This document shows, piece after piece, positions 51,192 through 58,512 of a stretch of 64,000 bases of DNA. Numbering within the stretch: the stretch's first letter is position 1; the number at the start of each line of letters is the position of its first letter. Made by a program: the position numbers and the translations under genes. The notes under the pieces were generated by a model. That model was not told the DNA's origin. It was given only the letters and a program-made list of their open reading frames with translations, and did not search any database. The stretch lies in contig NZ_JOGO01000025.1 of the NCBI RefSeq assembly GCF_000719475.1, forward strand, positions 20,850 through 84,849, read 5' to 3'. The DNA is from Streptomyces sp. NRRL F-5630. GTDB taxonomy: Bacteria; Actinomycetota; Actinomycetes; Streptomycetales; Streptomycetaceae.

Positions 51192-52190
51192 ATGGCCCCC
51201 TACTTCGAGAACAACGGCGACCGCCTCGTACCGGACGCGCTCCAGGGCTTCGCGCGCGCCCACGCGGACCTGCTCTCGCTCGACGCCGAGCACGGCTTCC
51301 TGCTCGCGCGTGACACGGCGCCGGGACGCAGGGTCGGCCTGGTCTCCGGCGGGGGCGCGGGGCACGAGCCGCTGCACGCGGGGTTCGTGGGCCCGGGGAT
51401 GCTCGACGTGGCCGTGCCGGGACGGGTCTTCGCCTCGCCGCACAACCGCCAGGTGTACGCCGCCTCGCGCGCCGGAGCGCGCGCGGACGGGGTCCTGCAC
51501 CTCGTGAAGAACTACACCGGCGACCGCATCAACTTCGGCATCGCCGCCGAACGCCTCGCCCACGACGGCATCGCCTGCGCGCGGGTCCTGATCGACGACG
51601 ACCTCGCCTCGGACGCCGAGGAGATCGCGGCGGGACGGCGCGGTACCGGCGGCACGGTGCTCCTGGAGAAAGTGCTCGGCGCGGCGGCCGACGAGGGTCT
51701 CGGTCTCGACGACCTCGCGGCCCTCGGCGCCGGCCTCGCGGCCCGCTGCCGCTCCCTCGCCGTCGCCTCGGCCTCGCACACCGCGCCGACGACGGGCGAG
51801 CGGGCCTTCGAACTCGGGGACGGCGAACTGGAGTACGGCGTCGGCATCCACGGAGAGCGCGCGGGCCGCACGGTGCCGCGCGGCGAGCTGACGCCGCTCA
51901 TCGAGCGGATGACGGGCGAACTGCTCGCGGCGCTCGACCCGGGCGCCGGCAGCGAGGCGATCGTCCTCGTCAACGGGCTCGGCTCGGTGACACCCCTGGA
52001 GCTGTACGGGGTCTACGGCGAGGTCGCGCGCCACCTGGACGCGCAAGGCGTGCGCCCTGCGCGCAGCCTCGTCGGAAACTACGTGACGGCCCTCGACATG
52101 CGCGGCTTCTCGGTGAGCTTCCTGCTCGCCGACGAGGAGACCCTGCGCCGCTGGGACGCCCCGGTGCGGACGGCCGCACTGCGGTGGTGA
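51192..52190 (+). CDS. dhaK: Dihydroxyacetone kinase subunit DhaK
   Basis: A 332-residue protein that binds dihydroxyacetone covalently. SGGGAGHEPLHAGFVG is the substrate loop; His220 in YGVGIHGERAG is the conserved histidine that forms the hemiaminal. ATG has a GGAGG site 5-8 nt upstream. The dhaL gene follows 46 bp downstream. Confidence 0.95.
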   Translation: MAPYFENNGDRLVPDALQGFARAHADLLSLDAEHGFLLARDTAPGRRVGLVSGGGAGHEPLHAGFVGPGMLDVAVPGRVFASPHNRQVYAASRAGARADGVLHLVKNYTGDRINFGIAAERLAHDGIACARVLIDDDLASDAEEIAAGRRGTGGTVLLEKVLGAAADEGLGLDDLAALGAGLAARCRSLAVASASHTAPTTGERAFELGDGELEYGVGIHGERAGRTVPRGELTPLIERMTGELLAALDPGAGSEAIVLVNGLGSVTPLELYGVYGEVARHLDAQGVRPARSLVGNYVTALDMRGFSVSFLLADEETLRRWDAPVRTAALRW

Positions 52191-52236
52191 CACGGGCCGC
52201 GGGTGTGGTGCGGTCACGAGGAGAGGGAGTGGTGTC

Positions 52237-52911
52237 GTGACGGAGCGAGCCATCGCAGGGACGGGCCCCGAACCGGACGCGGACGGCTGGATGCGCCGCT
52301 TCGCCGCTTCCGCGCGGGCCACGGAGGCCGAACTGACCGCGCTCGACCAGCGGGTGGGGGACGGCGACTTCGGCACGAACCTGAGCGCGGGCGTCGCTGC
52401 CGCGCTGCGCCGCGCCGACGCCGCCCCCGCCACGGACACGCTGGAGCACTTCGCCGAGGCGTTCCTCGACGAGGTCGGCGGGACGAGCGGCCCCCTCTTC
52501 GGGCTGCTGCTCCAGGAGATGGCGGAGGCGGTGGGCGACGGGGGCTGGACGGTCGTCGCGCTCTGCGAGGGTGTGGGCGAAGGCCTGGCGGCGATACGCC
52601 GCGTGGGGGGTGCGGCCCCGGGCGACAAAACCCTGGTCGACGCCCTCCACCCGGCGGCCGAGTCCCTGAAGGAGAGCGCCGCCGACCCCGGCCGGACGCC
52701 GGGCGAGGCCCTGGCCGCCGCCGCCGAGGCCGCCTGGGCCGGAGTCCACCGCACGGCGGGGCTCCGCGCCCGCATGGGCCGCTCCAGCTACCTCGGCGAC
52801 AGGGCGACAGGCGTGCCGGACCCGGGAGCGGTGGGCGTGGCGCTCTTCTTCGCCTCGGCGGGGGGCGAGGTACGGGAGCTCGCTCCCCACCTCGACTCCT
52901 CCGGGGGCTGA
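52237..52911 (+). CDS. dhaL: Dihydroxyacetone kinase subunit DhaL
   Basis: A 224-residue all-alpha ADP-binding subunit. DQRVGDGDFGTN carries the Mg-binding aspartates (Asp37, Asp42, Asp44); GGTSGPLFG, PGDKTLVDAL and GRSSYLGDRATGVPDPGA complete the nucleotide site. With DhaK it phosphorylates dihydroxyacetone. No phosphotransfer subunit DhaM is encoded nearby, so ATP or a PTS protein encoded elsewhere must supply the phosphate. Confidence 0.95.
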   Translation: MTERAIAGTGPEPDADGWMRRFAASARATEAELTALDQRVGDGDFGTNLSAGVAAALRRADAAPATDTLEHFAEAFLDEVGGTSGPLFGLLLQEMAEAVGDGGWTVVALCEGVGEGLAAIRRVGGAAPGDKTLVDALHPAAESLKESAADPGRTPGEALAAAAEAAWAGVHRTAGLRARMGRSSYLGDRATGVPDPGAVGVALFFASAGGEVRELAPHLDSSGG

Positions 52912-52923
52912 GAAGCGGGATCC

Positions 52924-53000
52924 GGGGCGGGCCCCCGGGCCGGGGTGCGGGGCGGGGCCCCCGGGCCGGGGTGCGGGGCGGGGCCCCCGGGCCGGGGTGC
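52924..53000. repeat. Three tandem ~26-bp GC repeats between convergent genes
   Basis: A 26-bp unit containing GGGGCCCCCGGGCCGGGGTG is repeated three times (first copy 25 bp) between the dhaL stop and the HAD phosphatase stop. Each unit contains the palindrome GGGCCCCCGGGCC-like core, so it may act as a multiple terminator. Confidence 0.75.
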
Positions 53001-53020
53001 GGGGCGGAGCCGCGCCGGGC

Positions 53021-53719
53021 TCAGGGCCGCGTCTCCTGGCCCTCCGTCACATGCGCCCGCACCCACGCCATCAGCACCGGTGCGTCCAGCGCCGGTACCC
53101 ACAGGTGCGCCCGTTCCGCCTCCGCCGGTCGCGGCCCCACTCCGAGCACCCGCAACCCGGCGGCCCGCGCCGCCGCCACGCCCGTGAGCGTGTCCTCGAC
53201 GGCGAGGGCGCGGTCGGGCTCGACGCCGAGGAGTTCCGCGCCTTTGCGGTACACGTCCGGCTCCGGTTTCGCCCGTACCTCCGCGTCCGGCACCACGACG
53301 TGCCGGAAGTGGCCGAGCAGCCCGGCCCGTCCGAGCGAGGTCTCGACGACCTCCCGGGGGCAGTTGCTCGCCACCGCGAGCGGCAGCCGCTCGGCGAGCG
53401 CGCGCACGAAGGCGCCCGCGCCCGGCATGAGGACGGGGTCGGCGGCGGCGAGCGCGGTGAAGCGGCGCAGGAGTTCAGCCGTCAGTTCCTCGGCCAGCTC
53501 GGGCTTTCCGGCCTCCTCGGCCATGAGCCGCCCGCAGTCGGCGTAGTGGAGGCCGAGGGCGCGCGCGGCGAAGCCGGGGGACGGCCGCAGGCCGAGTGTG
53601 GCGAGTGTGGCGACCCTGGCCTCGTGCCAGTGCCGCTCGGAGTCGACGAGGGTGCCGTCGCAGTCGAGTACGGCGGCCTCGGGGGTCCAGGAGAGCAGGG
53701 GGTGCGTGAAGTCGTTCAT
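53021..53719 (-). CDS. HAD-superfamily phosphatase
   Basis: A 232-residue protein with LDCDGTLVDSE (Asp19, Asp21), VASNCPREVVE, KPEPDVYRKGAELLG and AVEDTLTGVAAARAAGLRVLGV. This is the beta-phosphoglucomutase/phosphoglycolate phosphatase-like class. Start ATG at 53719 rather than a longer frame upstream without similarity. Convergent with dhaL. Substrate unknown; a sugar or glycerol phosphate would fit the neighbours. Confidence 0.9.
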   Translation of the reverse strand: MNDFTHPLLSWTPEAAVLDCDGTLVDSERHWHEARVATLATLGLRPSPGFAARALGLHYADCGRLMAEEAGKPELAEELTAELLRRFTALAAADPVLMPGAGAFVRALAERLPLAVASNCPREVVETSLGRAGLLGHFRHVVVPDAEVRAKPEPDVYRKGAELLGVEPDRALAVEDTLTGVAAARAAGLRVLGVGPRPAEAERAHLWVPALDAPVLMAWVRAHVTEGQETRP

Positions 53720-54318
53720 GGCGCTGCGCTTTCTGAGAGGGGACGGTGCGCGACGGTGTCGCGCGAACGGGGAGAAAGCGGGACGAAAAGGGTGCACGGG
53801 AGCCAAGGGAGCCGCACGGCGCTCGCGAGGCGCGGGTGCGGATGAGTCAGGCGGTGATGACGGGGAAGGCGCGTGGCCGGACACCGGGGACCGGTGCCGG
53901 TGAGGGCGCGTTTCCGGGACGGACGACGAGGCGGGGCGCGCTGGGTCGGCGCGCCTCAGGCGGCTCTCGTGCAAAACATCATGCGCACTACGTTATTTCC
54001 GCGCACGAATCCGCCGCAATCGCCCGTAGTTGCGGTTGTGTGTGCGAAGCGCTCGTCCGGGGGAGGTGGCGAAGGGGTTTCGGGTATTCCGTGAAAGGTG
54101 TCAACGGGGCGGTCACGCAGTTGAGTTGGCCGCGCGTGCGGCTCTCGGCGAGGTGATCGGGAAGCTGCGGGGGAGCGGGCGGGAAGCCGCGCGCAATCAC
54201 CCGGAAGCGTGCATGCCCGAAAGAAAGAAACAATTTTTGGGCGCGAGCGGTCCGTTCGTATTCCCGGCGTGCGCGGGCGCATTAGATTTCCCGGTTGTCA
54301 CAACCATGTTGAGCGAAG
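53720..54318. promoter_or_regulatory. 599-bp AT-richer region before the receptor-like gene
   Basis: No supported gene. Much lower GC from about 53960 to 54300 than elsewhere. Contains a TAGATT -10-like box (54283-54288) and the palindrome at 54293-54305. Other AT-rich elements (TACGTTATTTCC near 53990, AACAATTTTT near 54230) may be binding sites. Confidence 0.5.
54293..54305. promoter_or_regulatory. 13-bp palindrome GGTTGTCACAACC at receptor gene promoter
   Basis: Arms GGTTGT and ACAACC around a central C. It is 13 bp upstream of the GTG start and begins about 5 bp after the -10-like box, so a protein bound here would block transcription start. TetR-type receptors often autorepress in this way. 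Confidence 0.6.
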
Positions 54319-55029
54319 GTGGACAGCACATTGCAGGAAAGGGCGCAGGCGACCCGGAGAAAGGTGCTGGAAGCGGCGGCCGACCTCTTCGCCACCCGCG
54401 GCTACGCCGCGACGAGCATCAACGACATAAGCGCCAGGTCCGGCCGGACCAGCGGAGCCGTCTACTTCCACTACACGAACAAGGAGGGGGTCGCCCTCGC
54501 CGTCGTCCGGGACCGGTTCGCCGACTGGGGCCATCTGCGGTCCAGGTACACGGCACGTGACGTGTGTCCCCTGGAGAACCTGGTCGGGCTCAGTTTCGCC
54601 GTCGCGGGCAGCCTCGCCGAGGACCCGGTGGCCCGCGCCGGGGCCCGGCTGTGGGCCGAGCGCGCCACGATCGCGGCCCCGCTCCCGGACCCCTTCGGCG
54701 CCTGGACCTTCGGAGCCACCAGGCTGCTCGCGAGGGCCCGTCAGCGCGGCACGCTCAGCCCGGGCGTGAGTCCGGCCCGGACCGCTCCCGCGCTGGTCCG
54801 GGCCTTCTACGGCGTCTCCGTCCTCACCGCCCCGCTCGACGCGCACGAGGACGCGGGCCCCGGCAGGGGCGAGGGGAGGCGGCGGGGGCAGATCGTCGCC
54901 GAGCGGCTGTACGAATGGTGGCGCCTCGTCCTTCCCGCGCTGTACGTGCGGCGGGGCGACCCCGGCCTCCTGGAGCGCGCCGCGCGGGCCGCCACCGAGC
55001 CCGACCACCCCCTCGCGGAGCACGCCTGA
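54319..55029 (+). CDS. Gamma-butyrolactone receptor-like TetR regulator (ScbR/ArpA type)
   Basis: A 236-residue TetR-family protein. Residues 6-50 (QERAQATRRKVLEAAADLFATRGYAATSINDISARSGRTSGAVYFHYTNKEGVALAVV) follow the ScbR/ArpA consensus for the helix-turn-helix. The ligand domain is helical and includes LWAERATIAAPLPDPFGAW, with the tryptophan typical of these receptors. GTG start. No AfsA/ScbA-like synthase or biosynthetic cluster adjoins it, so it is an orphan or pseudo receptor. It may sense a gamma-butyrolactone or an antibiotic and control genes elsewhere. Confidence 0.85.
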   Translation: MDSTLQERAQATRRKVLEAAADLFATRGYAATSINDISARSGRTSGAVYFHYTNKEGVALAVVRDRFADWGHLRSRYTARDVCPLENLVGLSFAVAGSLAEDPVARAGARLWAERATIAAPLPDPFGAWTFGATRLLARARQRGTLSPGVSPARTAPALVRAFYGVSVLTAPLDAHEDAGPGRGEGRRRGQIVAERLYEWWRLVLPALYVRRGDPGLLERAARAATEPDHPLAEHA

Positions 55030-55176
55030 ACGCTCCCTCCGGGCCCCGCGCCCGACGACTCCGCGCCGACGGCGGTACCGGGCCACCGGCTCGGCACCGA
55101 GCCTCCCGGCCCCGTACCGGACCGCCGGCCCCGTACCCGCCCCTCGCGCGGACTTCCGTCCGTGTGCCTCGCTCGC

Positions 55177-56259
55177 TCAGCCCTCGGTCGTCCCCGGGGC
55201 CACGCGGCCGCGCCGGAGGGGCTCGCCCGCCTGGTGCAGGTGCGCCAGCGCCTCCTTGTACGAGCGCAGCAGCCCCGTCTCGTGGTACGGGATGCCGAGT
55301 TCGGCGCAGTACGCGCGGACGAGGGGCCGGGCGCGGCGCAGGTGCGGGGTCGGCATGCTCGGGAAGAGGTGGTGCTCGATCTGGTAGTTGAGGCCGCCGA
55401 GGGCGAGGTCGGTGACGAGCCCGCCGCGCACGTTGCGCGAGGTGAGGACCTGACGGCGCAGGAAATCGGGCCGCTTGTCGCCGGTCAGCGTCGGCATCCC
55501 CTTGTGGTTGGGCGCGAAGGTGGAGCCGAGGTAGACGCCGAAGAGCGCCTGGTGCACGAAGAGGAAGGCGACCGCCTTCCCGGGCGGGAGCACGAGGAAG
55601 AGCGCCGCGAGGTACCCCGTCAGGTGCGCGAGGAGCAGCGCCCCCTCCAGGACCCGCTGCTTCGTCTCCGGCCTGCGCAGCGCCCGCACGCTCGACACGT
55701 GGAGGTTGAAGCCCTCCAGCGTCAGCAGCGGGAAGAACAGCGCCGCCTGGTGGCCGCCGATGAGCCGGGCGATGCCCTTGCTGTGCCGCGCCTGCTCCTT
55801 CGACCACACGAGGATGTCCGGGGCGACGTCCGGGTCCAGCTCCTCGTGGTTCGGGTTGGCGTGGTGGCGGGTGTGCTTGTTCATCCACCAGCCGTAGCTC
55901 ATGCCGATGCCGAGGTTCCCGAAGAGCCGCCCGCCGATCTCGCTGGGCCGCCGGGTACGGAACACCTGGCGGTGAGCCAAGTCGTGGGCCACCAGGGCGA
56001 CCTGACCGAAGATGAGGGCGAGGAAGGCGGCCACGGCGAGCTGCCACCAGGAGTCGCCGAGCAGCGCGAAGGCCGTCCAGCCGCCCGTGAGGGCCGCCGT
56101 GACGAGGCCGAGCCGCACGGTGTAGTAGCCGGGACGCCGGTCGAGCAGCCCGGCCGCGCTGACGCGCTGGGCGAGGCGGGCGAAATCGCTGCCGCCGCTC
56201 CGGTCACCTGCGCCGTGCGGCGCGGGCACCGGACGGGGTGCGAGAGGAGTCGTCGTCAT
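55177..56259 (-). CDS. Fatty acid desaturase (membrane, three-His-box)
   Basis: A 360-residue membrane di-iron desaturase with His boxes HDLAH (92-96), HTRHH (129-133) and QIEHH (293-297), and two pairs of membrane segments around residues 48-90 and 205-245. This is the acyl-lipid/linoleoyl desaturase-like type, which introduces a cis double bond in fatty acids, usually for cold adaptation. The gene is divergent from the iron importer. Confidence 0.92.
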   Translation of the reverse strand: MTTTPLAPRPVPAPHGAGDRSGGSDFARLAQRVSAAGLLDRRPGYYTVRLGLVTAALTGGWTAFALLGDSWWQLAVAAFLALIFGQVALVAHDLAHRQVFRTRRPSEIGGRLFGNLGIGMSYGWWMNKHTRHHANPNHEELDPDVAPDILVWSKEQARHSKGIARLIGGHQAALFFPLLTLEGFNLHVSSVRALRRPETKQRVLEGALLLAHLTGYLAALFLVLPPGKAVAFLFVHQALFGVYLGSTFAPNHKGMPTLTGDKRPDFLRRQVLTSRNVRGGLVTDLALGGLNYQIEHHLFPSMPTPHLRRARPLVRAYCAELGIPYHETGLLRSYKEALAHLHQAGEPLRRGRVAPGTTEG

Positions 56260-56444
56260 GGGACGAGTCTTCGCGCCACGGGCTCCGCGTGGCAGCCTGC
56301 TGACGCCCGGACCGCGCCGGGTGCCACCCGGTGACGGGGCCGGGGGCTAACCCCCGTGAGTCCTTCGTGACCTGCGCGGACTGGCGGAGCAGGGAGTGAG
56401 GGGGCGCCCGGTGGCGCCTGCCGGGGGCGGGTTCCGTACCCACA

Positions 56445-56463
56445 TAAGGTTAGGCTAGCCTTC
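56445..56463. promoter_or_regulatory. Iron box (DmdR/IdeR type) upstream of siderophore importer
   Basis: TAAGGTTAGGCTAGCCTTC closely matches the 19-bp DtxR/IdeR/DmdR1 consensus (TTAGGTTAGGCTAACCTAA). It ends 5 bp before the GTG start of the ATPase gene and overlaps a -10-like TAGCCT (56456-56461). Repression by an iron-loaded regulator is expected. Confidence 0.88.
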
Positions 56464-56468
56464 GTGGC

Positions 56469-57341
56469 GTGAAACCAGCTGAACGAGCGCTCACCCTCCC
56501 CCGTACGCGGGGCCACGGCCTCACCGCGACGGGCGTCTGCGTGGCCTACGACCGTGCGGAGGTCCTCCGCGACGCCGCCCTGTCGCTGCGCCCCGGCGAG
56601 GTCACCGCGCTCGTGGGACCCAACGGCAGCGGGAAGTCGACCCTCCTGCGCACCCTCGCCCGTCTCCAGCGCGCCCGCGCCGGGCAGGTGCGCCTGGAGG
56701 AGGACGGCACCGACCACGTCGACGCCCTCGCCCTCGCCCCCAAGCAGTTCGCGCGCCGCGTCGCGCTGCTGACCCAGCAGCGCCCCACGCCCGGCGGGCT
56801 GCGGGTGCGCGACGTCGTCGAGTTCGGCCGCTACCCGTACCAGGGCCGCTGGGGCGGCACCGACCCCGAGGGCGCGGCGGCCATCGAGCGCGCGATGCGA
56901 CTGACCGGCGTCGGGGACCTGGCCGAGCGGGCCGTCGAGCAGCTCTCGGGCGGTCAGCTCCAGCGCGTCTGGCTGGCCGGTTGCCTCGCCCAGGAGACCG
57001 GCGTCCTCCTCCTGGACGAGCCCACCACCTACCTCGACCTGCGCTACCAGGTCGAACTCCTCGACCTCGTGCGGGACCTGGCCGACGAGCACGCGATCGC
57101 CGTCGGCGTCGTCCTGCACGACCTCGACCAGGCCGCCGCCGTCGCCGACCGCATCGCGCTGCTGTGCGACGGACGCGTCGTCGCGGACGGCACCCCCGAG
57201 GAGGTGCTCCTGTCCGAGCGCCTCACCGAGGTCTACGGCATCCGCGTCGAGGTCGACACCGACCCCCTCACCGGACGGCCGCGCACCCGCGCGATAGGCC
57301 GCCACAGCACGAGAAGCGAAAGGCTCCACCCCACGCCATGA
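56469..57341 (+). CDS. Iron-siderophore ABC transporter ATP-binding protein
   Basis: A 290-residue FepC/FecE-type ATPase. Walker A GPNGSGKS (residues ~50-57), signature LSGGQLQRVWLAGCL, Walker B VLLLDEPTTYLDLRYQVELL and VLHDLDQAAAVADRI. The GTG at 56469 directly follows the iron box with no ribosome-binding site, so the transcript is probably leaderless. Its stop overlaps the ATG of the binding protein gene (ATGA). Confidence 0.93.
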   Translation: MKPAERALTLPRTRGHGLTATGVCVAYDRAEVLRDAALSLRPGEVTALVGPNGSGKSTLLRTLARLQRARAGQVRLEEDGTDHVDALALAPKQFARRVALLTQQRPTPGGLRVRDVVEFGRYPYQGRWGGTDPEGAAAIERAMRLTGVGDLAERAVEQLSGGQLQRVWLAGCLAQETGVLLLDEPTTYLDLRYQVELLDLVRDLADEHAIAVGVVLHDLDQAAAVADRIALLCDGRVVADGTPEEVLLSERLTEVYGIRVEVDTDPLTGRPRTRAIGRHSTRSERLHPTP

Positions 57342-58321
57342 GACGACTCCTCCTCGCCACGGCCGCGGCGGCCACCGCCGCGATGACCCTCGCCGCCTGC
57401 GGCTCCTCGGAGCCCGCGAAGGACGAGCCCGCCTCCCAGGGTTCGGCCGCCGCCCCGAAGGTCTCCGTGACCGACGACAAGGGCAGGAAGATCACCCTCG
57501 ACGGTCCCGCCAAACGGATCGTCACCACCGAGTGGAATGTGACCGAGGCCGCCCTGACCCTCGGCGTCACGCCGGTCGGCGTCGCCGACGTCAAGGGCTA
57601 CCGCACCTGGGACAAGGCCGCCCCGCTCGGGGACGGCGCCAAGGACATCGGTATGCGCGGCGAGCCCAGCATGGACACCGTCGCGGCGCTCCAGCCGGAC
57701 GTCATCGTCGCGACGTCCGACCTCAAGCCCGCCGCGGTCAAGCAACTCCGCAAGATCGCCCCGGTCCTGGAGGTCGACTCGGCGGTCGGCGGCGCGCAGC
57801 TCAAGACCGTCGACCGCACCCTCGACCTCGTCGCCGAGGCCACCGGCACGACCGACAAGGCCACCACGGTCAAGAAGGACTTCCGCGCCAAGATCGCCGA
57901 GGGCAGGAAGGCGCTCGCCGCCGCCGGGGCCGACAAGCGCGGGATCGCCTTCGCCGACGGCTGGGCCACCGGCAACCAGGTCTCGGTGCGCCCCTTCACC
58001 GGCGACTCCTTCCTCGGCGAGATCAACACCGAGCTGGGCCTCAAGAACGCCTGGAAGCTCAAGGGCGACAAGGCGTACGGCCTCGCCTCGACCGACGTCG
58101 AGGGCCTCACCAAGCTCGGCGACGTCGACTTCGTCTACATCGCCTCGGACGCGAACGGCGGCGACCCGTTCGCCAAGCTCGCCAAGGACTCCGTGTGGAA
58201 GTCGTTGCCGTTCGTCAAGAACGACCACGTCCACCGCCTGGACGACGGCATCTGGCAGTTCGGCGGCACCGCCTCCGGCAGCGCCTACGTGGACAGCCTC
58301 GTCGCCTCGCTCACCAAGTGA
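57338..58321 (+). CDS. Iron-siderophore ABC transporter substrate-binding lipoprotein
   Basis: A 327-residue lipoprotein with lipobox LAAC (Cys21). The mature part follows the FecB/FhuD pattern: VTDDKGRKITLDGPAKRIVTTEWNVTEAALTLGVTPVGVADVKGY and MRGEPSMDTVAALQPDVIVATSD, then VHRLDDGIWQFGGTASGSAYVDSL. It binds ferric siderophores at the outer face. Co-translated with the ATPase. Confidence 0.93.
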   Translation: MRRLLLATAAAATAAMTLAACGSSEPAKDEPASQGSAAAPKVSVTDDKGRKITLDGPAKRIVTTEWNVTEAALTLGVTPVGVADVKGYRTWDKAAPLGDGAKDIGMRGEPSMDTVAALQPDVIVATSDLKPAAVKQLRKIAPVLEVDSAVGGAQLKTVDRTLDLVAEATGTTDKATTVKKDFRAKIAEGRKALAAAGADKRGIAFADGWATGNQVSVRPFTGDSFLGEINTELGLKNAWKLKGDKAYGLASTDVEGLTKLGDVDFVYIASDANGGDPFAKLAKDSVWKSLPFVKNDHVHRLDDGIWQFGGTASGSAYVDSLVASLTK

Positions 58322-58512
58322 CCCGCCCGGCGGCCCGCCGCACCTGACGGACCGCCGCTCCCACGGCCCCCGGGGACCCGCGTCCCCCGGGGCCGCCCGG
58401 CGTGACGGCGTGCGGCGCGGTGCGGGGCGTCCGCGCCCGTACCGCCGCGGCAACCCCCGCTGGAGCGCCCCCGCCCTTTCCCTCCCTCCCCAGACGTGAC
58501 GAAACAAGGCTC

